DNA of 64,000 nucleotides from Perognathus longimembris pacificus. Taxonomy: Eukaryota; Chordata; Mammalia; Rodentia; Heteromyidae. The notes under the pieces were generated by a model, which saw only the letters and a program-made list of their open reading frames with translations, made no database searches and was not told the origin of the DNA. This document shows, in pieces, positions 35,401 to 45,923 of the stretch. The position numbers and the translations under genes were made by a program. Numbering within the stretch: the stretch's first letter is position 1; each line of letters starts with the position of its first letter. Location of the stretch: positions 102,254,094-102,318,093 of the forward strand of contig NC_063162.1 of NCBI RefSeq assembly GCF_023159225.1, read 5' to 3'.

Positions 35401-35931
35401 GCATATCTTCTACAAATAGAAATCACATGATCTTTAATTGTACAAAAACCATTCATCTGCTAAGGTAATCCTGGGCCTCACTACACACTCTTGTTAGGTT
35501 ACTGTGTGATCAAAGAAGGCATGGAGGCACAGCATGTGACAAGGTCTGGCTGTTCCTTATCTAAAAGTGAGAAAGAGAAAGAGATCTGAAGTTTTCTAGC
35601 CTGTAGCACAGGTTCTCCATCATATCATCATCACTGTGGGATGATGTATGCCAGATGATGGCATACCCTCCCTCAGCAAACCATCACCCAGGCAGGGTTG
35701 GACCAATATCCAGGGCTTCTACCCACCAGATGCCGGCCCGCAGGCAGGACCACCAAACCTGTCTCCAAACAGCCAAAATAACCTGTGGAAAAGATGGCAA
35801 ATGGCCCACGTGAGGATTGAATGGTCTGCGCTTCACATATATTGCTTGGAAGGAGCAAGCTAGACTCAGACTAAAGGAGGACTAGACTTTAACTTGGGCT
35901 ATGACTACATTTGTGACTTTCAAGATTCCAA

Positions 35932-36060
35932 GCTTAGCTAGACATGGTGGCTCATGTCTATAATCCACAGCTACTCCAGAGGTTGAGATTGGGAAGATTG
36001 GAGTTTGAAGCTAACTGAGGCAAAATGTTTTTGAGCCCATCTCAACCATTAAAAAGGTGA
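35932..36060 (+). mobile_element. B1 SINE monomer
   Basis: GCTAGACATGGTGGCTCATG to TGAGCCCATCTCAACC. A related, more decayed stretch (AAGATTGTGGTCCAGGCTAG) follows at about 36110-36165. Confidence 0.65.
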
Positions 36061-36178
36061 CTACTGTGTTATGTGAATGTCGTCACAGCCATGGGGAACG
36101 GATAAATGGAAAGATTGTGGTCCAGGCTAGACTGGAGGTGGGGATAGCAAAACCATATTTGAAAAATAATGAAAGTGA

Positions 36179-36419
36179 GTTAGGAATCAATGGCTCACAC
36201 CTAGAACCCTTGCTACTCAGGAGACTGAGATCTGAGGATTGTGTTTTGATGCCAGCTAGGAAAGGAAAGTCTGTGAGATTCTTACCTCCAATTAAGTAGC
36301 AAAAAGCTGGAAGTAGAGCTGTGGCTCAAATGATAGAGTGCTAGTCTTGAGCAAAAGAGCTCAAAGACAGCACCCACATGCTGAGTTCAAGTTCTAAATC
36401 TGGCACAAAAGAAAAAATA
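36179..36419 (+). mobile_element. B1-Geo SINE
   Basis: GTTAGGAATCAATGGCTCAC start, full dimer, GGCACAAAAGAAAAAA end. Diverged. Confidence 0.83.
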
Positions 36420-36429
36420 AGGAAAGCAA

Positions 36430-36511
36430 AAGGGTTGGAGGTATGGATTCAAGTGGAAGAGTACCTGCCAAGTAAGCACAAGGCCCTAAGGTCAAAACAC
36501 CCTTACCACCC
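36430..36511 (+). mobile_element. ID SINE
   Basis: AGGGTTGGAGGTATGGATTC to GTCAAAACACCCTTACCACC; decayed B box. Confidence 0.65.
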
Positions 36512-36519
36512 AAACCAAA

Positions 36520-37600
36520 ATTCTAGGTTTCTGCTTCCTGTCACATAAACAAAACCCAAACTCTGGCCTGTCATGTTTGGAGGTTCCCGCCTTTGTAGAA
36601 TATTGGAGTAAACTGAAGGAAAAGTATCAGGAGGAACTGGCAGTTGCCTGAGGCCTCACGGCTGGTATACCTTTCAATTCACTGGGTACCCAGCCACCTT
36701 CTGGGGCCTCCAAACTGCCCCTCTCCTTTGACTAATGTTCTGCCCCACATAGGGCTGGCATGAAGTAAAGCTAGGTGCTCTTGCCCTGCTGTGGCTCCAC
36801 ATAAGTTCAAAGTATTTTTCATAGCATGGCTATCTAAGGTCCACTTATTTCATTCAAGGGAAGGGGGAGGTAAAGGATATGAATTCCTCACAACAGTGGT
36901 CTGAAGGTCTCTGGGAACTGCACCAAAGACATTCCAGACAGGACCCCTGACTGGACACTGCCTGGCCCAGCTCTCAGCCAGAGGGGGCCTCCCATCCTGT
37001 CCTGTCCTGTCCTGGAGGCCTGAAAACCTCAGTCACTGCTGAAGGCCTGGGTCTCCTCTCCTCCAGCCTTTACTTCATGGCTTCACATGGGCATCAGTCA
37101 TCCAGAAAATTCAGATAAACTTAGAATACCATGTGCTTCCCTAAGTCTGAGATAGTTTGGTTTGGAAAAATTACCCCAGGGAAAGTTTCACCAGGATCCA
37201 AGCTGGCTGTGACCACGGGAGCATCTTCATGGACCTGGAGGCATGAAGTGCAGTGAGGTTTGCACCATCCTCCCTGCCAGGGCCCAGCCTCTATCCCAAT
37301 ACGTCCAGTGGCCAGAGCAGAAGGCTGTCACATAAAATGCATTGCTCAGGAATAAAAACCAGTGTTCAGAGAATTTTCTGAATCCATTGTGGGACAGACG
37401 TACTTCCCCCCTCCACTAGACAACAAAACATATTTTAAAACAAGAATAATTAAGAGCATGGAATTGGTGTAGGGAGGATAAATAATGGAAGCTCTAGCAA
37501 TGGAACAGAAGAGTGCTCAGGAGGGGCACACAGTCCACGAGTCTGTGCAGAAAGGAGAGGGTGCTCAGCTCCTGGTGCTGAAGGCAACACGAACCTGTTC
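36520..37600. other. intergenic, unassigned
   Basis: A short CCTGT repeat near 37.0 kb. No gene or interspersed repeat recognised. Confidence 0.55.
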
Positions 37601-37740
37601 AGGAAAAGATCAAAAATTGATTTTTTTACCTCATACTGTTAACCCCAAAACATGAAGATCTAATTATAAAATAAATACCCATAAAGAACAGAGAAAACAT
37701 AAGAATTATTTTATGACCTTGAGAAAGAGAAGGTCTTGTA

Positions 37741-37975
37741 TATGTGTGTGGGGCTTGAACCTCAGAATCTCACTTAGCTTTTCCTTCATATGTTTTTTCC
37801 TCCCTTCACAGTTGGCACTCTACCATTTGAGTCACACCTCCAGTCCAGCTTTTTGATGATTGATTAGAGATAAGAATCTTAGACTTTTTTGCCCAAGCTG
37901 GCTTTAAATGTCAATCCTCAGATCTCAGCCTCCTGAATAGCTGGGATTACAGGCACGAGCCACAGGCACCCAGCT
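37741..37975 (-). mobile_element. B1-Geo SINE inside an L1
   Basis: GTGGGGCTTGAACCTCAGAA to GCACGAGCCACAGGCACCCA in reverse. It splits a plus-strand L1 fragment. A short GTATATGTGTG run lies at its tail side. Confidence 0.84.
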
Positions 37976-38668
37976 CAGAGGAGCTGTCTTAAGGCAGACA
38001 CAGAATAAAAGGCCTTCCTCAGGGAAAAAAAAAACTGATGCAACTGATGACATTCAAATGAAACCAAAAATGTACATGGAAAAGATGTCACAAACAAGAT
38101 TAAAAGAAGAAAAGCAACAAGCTGGCAAATTATTCTCAAACAAACAAAAGATCTAAATCTAGAACGCATAGTGAATCCCCACAAATCAATACAAAGATCT
38201 AAAAGTACCAACCACAAAACATCAAAAGATGTATCAGTTTACGGAGTGAAAATAAGATAAACATAAGAAAAATGCTCAAAATACCCAAGAAACAAGAGAA
38301 ATATGCATCTTAAAAGGTACATTTTTATTCATACTACTGGCAAGATGTTTGTAAATGCTGGGCATTAACAGGGTGTGAGGAAAAGGGCACATTCCTACAT
38401 TGCTAGTGGGAGTATCAATTAGTCAGCTACTTGAGAAGACAGTTTGGCAGAACTATTAAAATAGAAATACATATAGCCAGCAATTCTACTTCTGGAAGAG
38501 ACAGATACTAGCTCAGTGCCAAAAAAAGGATATATAAAAATAAAGATGTGGACCACCCCATTAAAAAAACAAACCAAAAACCAGAAACCTAAGTGTCCGT
38601 CAATAAGTCAACAGAAAACTAGACCCTAGGTCATTTTTGTGGAATAGTATGTAGCAGTTTAAAAGAAT

Positions 38669-38765
38669 GAAAAGGCTAGAGATACAGCTTAAGAGGCAGG
38701 GCAGCAAGCAGCCTAGAAAGTGCAAGGCTTCAAGTTCAAATCTCAGTACTGCCACCAAAAAAGGT
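38669..38765 (+). mobile_element. ID SINE inside L1
   Basis: AAAGGCTAGAGATACAGCTT to TTCAAATCTCAGTACTGCCA with a short A tail. L1-like sequence resumes after it. Confidence 0.7.
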
Positions 38766-38817
38766 TTATTTTGATTTATGGTATATTTAATGCAAAAGAA
38801 AACATTAAACCTAATAT

Positions 38818-39041
38818 GCTACTGGATGTCAGTGACTCATACCTTTATTCTTATCTACTTCAAGAAGTTGAGATCTGGAGGATCAAATTTCACAGCTAGC
38901 CCAGGCAGAAAAGTTCATGAGACTTAGTCTCCAAAATATACAGTAAAAAAGCTAACTAGAGGTGTGGCCCAAGTGGTAGAATGCCAGCCGAGTAAGCAAG
39001 TACAAAGGCCCAACTTCAAATCTCAGGACCAAAAAAAAAAA
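38818..39041 (+). mobile_element. B1 plus ID composite SINE
   Basis: A diverged B1-like left monomer (CTGGATGTCAGTGACTCATA) joined to an ID-like right part (AGGTGTGGCCCAAGTGGTAG) with an A11 tail. The right part is closer to plain ID than to the Geo monomer. Also inside the L1. Confidence 0.75.
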
Positions 39042-39370
39042 GAATGAGGTGTTACACATGTAAGGAATGACGTGTAATAGTATATAGTGTATATGCAAAC
39101 AAAAAGTGAAACCAAGTTATTCACACTTGAAACACCCACAGAGAACAGTAGTATCATGGGTACCCATAGTGATAGGAATTTAAGACAGGTAGATGTATAG
39201 ACAATTTCTTCAGACCTGGGGACTAGGAAGTGACCATGTTTGGAAGGAATATCCAAAGGGAAATTTCCCCCATCTGTATTGTGATTATCTCAGGAAGTAG
39301 ACCTATCCATATATGAATTTTAGAACTCAATGTTAAGTTTCTTTTCAAAAAGAAAAAAATTTCTAAGACA

Positions 39371-39602
39371 GGGCTGAGGATATGGCCTAGTGGCAAGAGT
39401 GCTTGTCTCCTATACATGAAGCCCTGTGTTCAATTCCCCAGCACCACATACACAGAAAACGGCCAGAGGTGGCGCTGTGGCTCAAGTGGTAGAGTGCTAG
39501 ACTTAAGAAAAAAAAAAAAAAAAAAAAAAAAAAGAAGCCGGGACAGTGCTCAGGCCCTGAGTCCAAGCCCCAGGACAGGCCAAAAAAATAAATAAATAAA
39601 TA
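39371..39602 (+). mobile_element. IDL-Geo SINE with internal poly(A)
   Basis: Dimer whose right monomer holds about 27 A's at 39508-39534, where other copies have GCAAAAAG. An AAAT-repeat tail follows. Near-matching flanks (ATTTCTAAGACA at 39359-39370; ATTGCTAAGACA about 39610) suggest a duplication with one change. Confidence 0.88.
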
Positions 39603-39635
39603 CATAAATAATTGCTAAGACAAAAGAAGTTGGGA

Positions 39636-39740
39636 GGGCTGGAGGTATGGCTCAAGTGGCAGAACACCAGCAGAGCAAGCAAGCCAAACAAGTAAGGGTG
39701 AGTGCCTGAGTTCAAACCCTAGTACCAGCAAATAATTAAA
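39636..39740 (+). mobile_element. ID SINE
   Basis: GGGCTGGAGGTATGGCTCAA to TTCAAACCCTAGTACCAGCA and an A/T-rich tail. Confidence 0.7.
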
Positions 39741-40340
39741 AAAATAATAAGCTGGAAGTTCCCATTCTGTTAATTATTGAGATAGCTTGACACCTCTATG
39801 CAGAGGCAGCTTGAGCCCCTATCAGATGGATTTTGCAGGTCCTGAGAGTAATAAAAAGTCTCCCCAGGGCCTAGTGGCCCTGCCCCACAGGCACACTGAG
39901 GTGAAGTCTGGAAAGAAGTTCCAACAAGAGAGGTTTCCACTCCATTGCTGCAGGGCAGCAGCTCCAAATGGAGGCCCGGGGGAAAACTTGTGTGCTGCCT
40001 TTCTGAGCAAAAGAGCAAAAGAAGGTGTGCAAGGAGCAGCCACCTGTGCCTTTCCTTGGGAGTGCCAGCCTGTTCCCAACCGGCAGCGGCTGTCTACAGC
40101 ATTGAAGGTTTGGGACTAAGGAAATCATCACAGTAAGCATGTGAGGCACACATGCCTGGGACACAGTACCCCATATCTCACCTGATCATCACCATGACCT
40201 CAAAGGAAGAGCCTTAGTGCCCAAAGGACAATTGTAATGGATCTCTCTGTTCTCAAGCTCTGGCTGGGGCCTCCATCTTGTACCCCCTCCCCTGATGATG
40301 TTAAATGGGGAATATAATATGGTGGATGGGCCTGACTTCA

Positions 40341-40360
40341 ATTAATATGTGCATATTAAT
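40341..40360. promoter_or_regulatory. 20-bp near-palindrome, homeobox/POU-like
   Basis: ATTAATATG-TG-CATATTAAT is a perfect 9-bp inverted repeat around TG. It contains paired TAAT homeodomain cores and an ATGTGCAT-like POU core, in unique sequence about 5.2 kb upstream of the ATXN7L1 start. It is a candidate distal element, inferred from motif only. Confidence 0.3.
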
Positions 40361-40680
40361 AGTACACGGTGATTTCTACAACAATGTTGAAGACAGCTAA
40401 TTATCCCTCCTGTCTAACCCTTGGGAATGGGCAGTGTTAGGGAGGAATGGAGCTGAATCTGCCACACTCAGGTTTGTGGGGGAGTGGGGGAGGGGTGTCC
40501 TACCTGTAGTAGCAAAGTGGTTCCAGAGCCCTGGGAGATCAGAGCCAGAAATTGCTCTATTGTGTGTGTGGGGGGGGCGGGGGGGGAAGGATGAGTGGGG
40601 TTGATGTTAAGGTATACAAAACACTCACATTATTCCCAGGCAGAATACCATTTCTTTCTTTCTTTCTTCTTCTTCTTTTT

Positions 40681-40903
40681 TTTTTTTTTATGCAGGTCCT
40701 GGGGCTTGAATTCTGAGCCTGGGTGCTGCTCCTAAGCTTTTGTTGCTCAAACTTGTGCTCTACCACTTACAGTATTCTTGGTAATTAATTGGAGATAGGA
40801 GTCCCACGGGCTTTCCTACCCCAGCTAGCTTCGAACCACAATCCTTAGATCTCAGCTTCCTGAGTAGCTAGGATTATTGGCATGAGACACCAGCACCTAG
40901 CTT
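40681..40903 (-). mobile_element. B1-Geo SINE, minus strand
   Basis: T11 tail preceded by TTTC/TTC repeats, then GGTCCTGGGGCTTGAATTCT to ATGAGACACCAGCACCTAGC. Confidence 0.87.
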
Positions 40904-43039
40904 CGATATTTTAGTAGTTATACTAATGGAGTCCATATTTATCCAGACCTGCACATGGCTGGAGCTCTACCAAAATCAATCATTAGGGCCTGGAATTCCT
41001 CTTTCCTCATTCCTGTGGCTACTAGCCATCTTTTATCCCAGTCCTGTTTCCAATCCATCTGTATCTGAGAGGCAGGAAAGAAACAGGCAGTTATCTGACA
41101 AGCTAGGTAGACGGTACACCTGCCCTCCAGATACAGAGAGCTTTTACAAAAAGTAAGACAATATATATAACAAGCTTTTTTCCCAAATTACAATTCTCAG
41201 GGAGAGTGGGTTAGGGAAATAAATTTAGAGATAAGAGTGGCAGATGGGATACATGGATTCAATTAAGGCTGAGAACATCAAACAATTCTGGGGCAACTTA
41301 GTTTAGTGGAACATGTTGACGTCTCCTTGCTGCCTCCAGGTGACTACCAGCAAAGGGTAGAAAGTAGGGTGCTTGTTCACAGTACCCCAATCCCAGCAGG
41401 TGTTTTAATATCCTTAGTAAGAAAGGTAATATTTCCACTTTTCTTCCATTCACCACTGGGACACAACAGAATGTGCATTAGACTAACACCAGGGTCATAT
41501 AAAATGCACACAGCTACAGAACCAAGTATGTTCAGACTGAATAGATGTCTTCCACTGTCTTCTTTGTCAAATGGAATTTCTTATTTGGTCTACGGGAGAG
41601 TCTCCTTTTTAATTAAACCGACCATTCCTATCATTTTTCTAAGATAATAAAACAACAAAGATATTTACATCCCTTTATCTTCCTAAACATTAGTCTTGAG
41701 GGCAAGAAGGCACTATGCCTTGGCTAGACAGCTCATCTATAAACATTATACTAACATGCTTTAAATGACTGTTTTGAAGATGACTTTATTCCTAATAAGG
41801 ATGTGTAAGTCATATGACCTCCAACACTGTTTGCCACCAAAAAGAATTCATATCTACAACAAATTTGCCAAATACATAGCTGATACGGGTACACATATGT
41901 ATGTAATAATATATATGTACCATGTTGGTCCAAACTACTCCCAACTGCGTCCATCTAAGGACAAGTGTAGTAGATGATGAGCAATGTTCTTCCTTACTCT
42001 TTGGCTCCCAGCTCGGCATTTTAATCAACAGTTACGTCATCCAACCAAGTAAAAGGCAGGTTTGTGTGTGTGTGGTCAGAGTTCAATGAAGTTGGGGTAC
42101 ACTCCAACCTTATATGAAAATCGGAGGGACTGGGGTAGAAACTACATCAACACATAATTCAAACCGTGACAGTGTATATGTATTCTAATTATTAACTAAT
42201 CATGGCCATGTTTCCTAAGCTTTCTTTCATAGAGACCTAATTCATTATTTGATTTCAGCCCATGCTTGGCTATGTCACAAAGTAAAATCCTCCCAGCTGG
42301 AATAAGGTGGGGACTGTCATACCATTTTCCAGAGACTTAAGTATGGCATATATTAATGTCAAAATACAGAACTGTTGGTTATTTCTCTGTAACAAAGGGG
42401 CCCTGACTTCTGATAAGCCATATTCAATATTTTGAATTCCCAGTAGAGAAGACAATTCTGGAAACTTAAGTCACTTAAGATTCCCAGTGTCAGATTACTG
42501 GTAAATTTCAGTTCCCCACAACATACTGGGCCAAAGACCTAACACACCATCCTGCCAGAGACTTCCTTCACACGGTACGAGGAAAGGAGGCTATTTCACT
42601 TGCCAGAAGGAAGTTACTAAGTCTAGTCTGCACTAAAGGGGTAAGGATTGGGCAAGGGCTGAAACACCAGGAGAAAATGATATTCAGGGCTATCTTGGAG
42701 GCTGCTTACACATACTTCCTTGCATTCACAACATCAAAGGACAAGCACCAATGGAAGGAAAAACAGGAATGCAGAATGGGAAAGGAAGATGCTCCAGGAC
42801 TTAATTGCTTTGTGCTTTTTCTCTCTCCTCCAAGAGCCAGCCAAACAACCTGCCCAGTGAGAGGAGCTCTCTTACTGTCTCCCATATTATTTGCTTTCAC
42901 CCACCTGCATAGCCCCACCAAGGTTCAGCCTTTTATTTCTTCCCACAATGAACGTGACAGCACGACTTGTTACAGCAGCCTAATATGCTGAATATCCCAG
43001 ACACCACAGCCAGAATAATGTAAGTCATCCTTTTTTTTA

Positions 43040-43340
43040 AATTTTTACAGTGCAGAAAGCCCTCAGTGGCTCCCTATTGGCTAACAAAAATCCAGACTCT
43101 TTAGGCAACCATTCAGTGCATAATTTGCCCCAAATCTGTTATTCTCTGGCCCCCAGTAATAACCCCCAGGAAACCCCACTTTTGTTAAGTGAGGCTTGTT
43201 TCTAAACCTAGGTTTGTAAACATAGGTTTGTTTACACTCAGCTTGAAGCCTCTGACACTGTCATAGTTCTCCCTCCCTTGGCAAGACCAGACTTAACCTT
43301 GCAGACAGGATTCCAGTTGCTCCAGGACATACTTTCTGAT
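43040..43340 (+). mobile_element. L2 LINE fragment
   Basis: CCTCAGTGGCTCCCTATTGG, AAAATCCAGACTCTTTAGGC and the following text match the L2 3' region pattern. An ancient insertion about 2 kb before the CpG island. Confidence 0.7.
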
Positions 43341-43559
43341 CCTAACTAGGTTTCAGTTGCTGCCATGCATTGGCACAGCCCCAAGCAGCCATACTCGCTG
43401 CATCGCTAGTCACCCCATGTGCCATGCTTCCCAGGCAGCTGGTAAGTTTTATTCCTTCCTACTTCCAGAGGCCACTAGCCTGCCTCTCTGGGAAGGCCAG
43501 GATGGGTCTCACTTGTCTTCCCCTTGGAGAGAAGCTGGTCCATCAGAGGCAATATTGAC

Positions 43560-43790
43560 TGAGAAGACAGATGGATTGCATGGATGGCTGGAAGGGTGAG
43601 CAGATGGATGATTGGGTGGGTGAATGGATAGATGGATGGGAGAATGGATGGATAAGTGGATGGATGAATGGGTGGACAGGTGGTGAGTGGATGTATAAGG
43701 AGATGGGTGTGAGGGTGAATGGATGGTTTATAACTGGATGGATGGATGGAGAGGTAGGTGGGTAAATGGATAGATGGATGGATGGAAATG
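43560..43790. repeat. imperfect (GGAT)n array
   Basis: About 230 bp of ATGG/GTGG variants of a GGAT unit, decayed, 780 bp before the CpG island. Confidence 0.92.
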
Positions 43791-44096
43791 TCAAGCAGTG
43801 TCCAGCATATCTAAGGAGGGCAGTGAGTAATATTTGTTAACAGCCCAATCCTTAAAGTGGGATTGCACCCTATGGCATCTGAGCACCTTAGGATCCTCTT
43901 TAGAAAGGGAAAAAGTGAACAAGTTGTGTCTGCCATAAACAAGCCCACTATCTCACCACTATCACAGCTGAAGGTAATTGTGTAGTTCCTCCTTCCTATC
44001 ACCTATCCTAACGCTGTCATGCAGGTACAGGTGCCAAGTGCCAGACATTAGGTGGCACAGCCAGAATGGAGATCAGTATAAAACTTCAAATCAGCC

Positions 44097-44316
44097 AGTT
44101 GCAGGTGGATGGAGCCTGTAAACCTAGCTACTAAGTAGGCTGACATCTGAGGATTCTTATTCAAAGCTAGCCTGAGCAGGAAAGTCCCTGAGACGCTCAT
44201 CTCCATTAACCACCAAAAAGCTGGAAATGGAACTGTGGTTCAAGTGGTGGATCACCAGCCTTAAGTGAATATGTTAAGGAACAGCGCCCAGGCCCTGAGT
44301 TCAAGCCCAGCACACA
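44097..44316 (+). mobile_element. B1-Geo SINE just upstream of CpG island
   Basis: CCAGTTGCAGGTGGATGGAG start and full dimer ending TTCAAGCCCAGCACAC, which grades into a CG/CA array. The last SINE before the ATXN7L1 promoter. Confidence 0.84.
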
Positions 44317-44319
44317 AAC

Positions 44320-44363
<44 letters not shown>
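44317..44363. repeat. (CG)n(CA)n microsatellite
   Basis: GCGTGCGCGCGCGC followed by about 17 CA units at a B1-Geo 3' end. Alternating purine-pyrimidine sequence could adopt Z-DNA. Confidence 0.94.
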
Positions 44364-44364
<1 letters not shown>

Positions 44365-44569
44365 AAACAAATTTCAAATCAGTCTCATCTGGGAAGCAAA
44401 TGAACAAGAGGGAAATAGCAATGAAGAAAAATCTGAGTTGTTCATATATTTTAGGTAATTCATATTAAATTTAAAAAAATAAGCTCACAAAAGACCTTTT
44501 TAGATCTTTATTACCTACCCCTACGGACAGGAGGGAAATTTCAGTTAAAGCACCAAAGAGAGGTCCCAG

Positions 44570-45536
44570 ATCCGGAAGTCAGGCTGGTGGTCCCCTCTTT
44601 TCTGGCTTGAGGGAAAGCGCCCAGAAGCCCGGTTTCGGAGGTCGGTGCAGGGATCTTCAGGGCCCCCGCTCCCGGGAACAAGCGCTAGGATCTGTCTGTG
44701 GGGCTGGGCTGCGAACCGTCTTCGCAACGCGGCGGGTTCGCCGGCGAATTCTGGGGGATTCCCGTGGTTACGAAGCATAGGGCGCAGGCGTCGCGCGCGG
44801 ATCCGGGGCCGCCGGAGCCCGGGCTGGAGTTCGAGTCCCGGGAGTCCCGCAGCAGGGCGCGGGAAGGAAGCGCCCCTCGCCATCTCGTCTCCCCCTGCAC
44901 ACAGTTCTGGGGACCGAAGGCACCTGAGGTGGAGGCTGGGCGGGAGCCGGAGGCTGGGAGACCCGATCACCGGAGTCCGCTCCCCGGCTCGGGCTGCGGG
45001 GTGCAAGCCTCCTCGGCTGTGCCCCAGCAGCCACGGGGACCCCTTGCGGGGAGTCCCGAGTCCGGAGCGACCGGGACCCCCGGGGAAGGAGGAACCCGCG
45101 GCGTGCAAAACTTTGGGTCCTCGGGCGGCAACTCTGCCGCAAAGACCAGCCTTCCTAGGGCCCCAAGTCGGGGGCCCGCAGCAACGCAGCTTCCCCGCGG
45201 CCGGGCGACGGCAGCGTCTGCGCTCCGGCACGCGGCGCGGTCCGGGCGGCCCGGCCCCTCCCTGGGGGGGCGTGCGTGCGGGCGGCGCCGATCCAGCGCC
45301 CCTAGCGGCTGCGCGCAACGCCAGCCGCTCCGCACCGCGCCGCGCCGCGCGGCGCCTCGCCCGGGCCGGGCCCGGCTGGGCAGGGCAGAGCGCCGAGCGC
45401 CGAGAGCGCGCCGGCCCCGCCCCCGCCCCGGCCCCGCCCCCGCCCGCCGCCTCCCTCCCTCTCCCCGCCCCCTTCCCTCCGCCGGTCCCTCCCGCCCTCC
45501 CCCTCCAGAGCAACTCAATGTCGGAACGTTCCGAAG
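44570..45536 (+). promoter_or_regulatory. ATXN7L1: CpG island / ATXN7L1 promoter and 5'UTR
   Basis: Very GC-rich sequence with dense CpG, unlike the AT-rich flanks. Clusters of CCGCCC/CCCCGCCCC (Sp1/KLF-type GC boxes) lie at about 45413-45452 and 45461-45472, and no TATA box is evident. The island runs on into coding exon 1. The transcription start is not fixed by sequence. If GC boxes sit just upstream of it, the 5'UTR could be only some 50-100 bases. Long open frames on both strands here are a side effect of few AT-rich stop codons. Confidence 0.85.
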
Positions 45537-45717
45537 ATGACGTCGGAGCGTTCTCGAATCCCGTGTCTCTCGGCTGCTGCTGCCGAAGGAACAGGGAAAA
45601 AGCAACAAGAAGGAAGAGCAATGGCGACACTGGATCGCAAAGTGCCCAGTCCGGAGGCGTTTCTGGGCAAACCCTGGTCCTCCTGGATCGACGCCGCCAA
45701 ATTACACTGCTCCGACA
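45537..45717 (+). CDS. ATXN7L1: ATXN7L1 coding exon 1
   Basis: First coding exon of ataxin-7-like 1, a paralogue of ATXN7, the family of SAGA deubiquitinase-module subunits in the nucleus. It encodes 60 residues plus one base, starting [20 protein letters not shown] and including [20 protein letters not shown] and [12 protein letters not shown]. This matches the human ATXN7L1 N-terminus as I remember it. The exon ends GAC A|GTAAGA, a good donor leaving phase 1, which joins exon 2 to give Asn. The start at 45537 has A at -3 and follows the known isoform. A second in-frame AUG (codon 29, 45621) has G at -3 and G at +4, a stronger context. The exon lies inside a CpG island. A GCT/GCC run encodes four alanines. 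The protein is partial because later exons are outside the window. Confidence 0.95.
45538..45545 (+). promoter_or_regulatory. CRE-like site on the ATXN7L1 start codon
   Basis: TGACGTCG matches seven of eight bases of the CREB/ATF palindrome TGACGTCA and overlaps the initiator ATG. It lies in a CpG island with the usual promoter context. Binding is inferred only; part of the match is forced by the Met-Thr-Ser codons. Confidence 0.4.
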
Positions 45718-45923
45718 GTAAGAACCCCACTGCCTCCCCCTGCCTTTATTACCCTGCAACCTTCCCATTCACCCGGAGCCACCGGGAAAAAGTGTGTGTG
45801 CGAGAGGGAGAGTGGCCCCCGGTGTCCTCCATGCTTCTCCCTCGCTCTCTCCCTAGCTCTCTCCCTCTAAATAAATACACATGGAGGCAGAGCATCAGTG
45901 CACGAGAGGCCCGGCTGCCGGGG

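Larger units (their letters stand above)
37600..39360 (+). mobile_element. L1 fragment broken by three SINEs
   Basis: Segments at about 37600-37740, 37976-38668, 38766-38817 and 39042-39360 read in order as the end of an L1 (CAAACAAACAAAAGATCTAA, ACATTGCTAGTGGGAGTATC, GAAGACAGTTTGGCAGAACT, ATGTAGCAGTTTAAAAGAAT). A B1-Geo, an ID and a B1-ID composite lie between them. Confidence 0.75.
39745..43040. other. upstream region of ATXN7L1, repeat-poor
   Basis: One B1-Geo (40.7 kb), a G-rich tract (about 40566-40588) and the 40.34-kb near-palindrome. No gene is supported despite several 60-110-codon frames on both strands. Confidence 0.55.
45518..45721 (+). other. out-of-frame upstream AUG overlapping ATXN7L1 start
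   Basis: An AUG at 45518, 19 bases before the main start and in a different frame. On genomic DNA it stays open for 67 codons and stops at 45719-45721, which uses intron bases. After splicing it would instead read into exon 2 and stop at a TAA there. Context is weak (T at -3, T at +4), so scanning ribosomes would mostly pass it. It is an upstream overlapping ORF only if the transcript starts upstream of it. Confidence 0.5.

Noticed and set aside
39787..40164. Overlapping 60-110-codon frames on both strands
   Set aside because: No recognisable product or splice context, and several frames open at once suggests chance in moderately GC-rich DNA.
43560..43790. CRISPR-like or other spaced repeat array
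   Set aside because: Short-period tetranucleotide array without unique spacers, in a mammalian genome.
1..44500. Exons of CDHR3 or another upstream neighbour
   Set aside because: No cadherin-like or other recognisable coding segment with splice sites was found; human spacing as I recall it would place CDHR3 outside the window.
44545..45768. 407-residue minus-strand and 358-residue plus-strand proteins
   Set aside because: Arg/Pro/Gly/Ala-rich composition in a CpG island, no recognisable domain, and they overlap the real ATXN7L1 exon in other frames.
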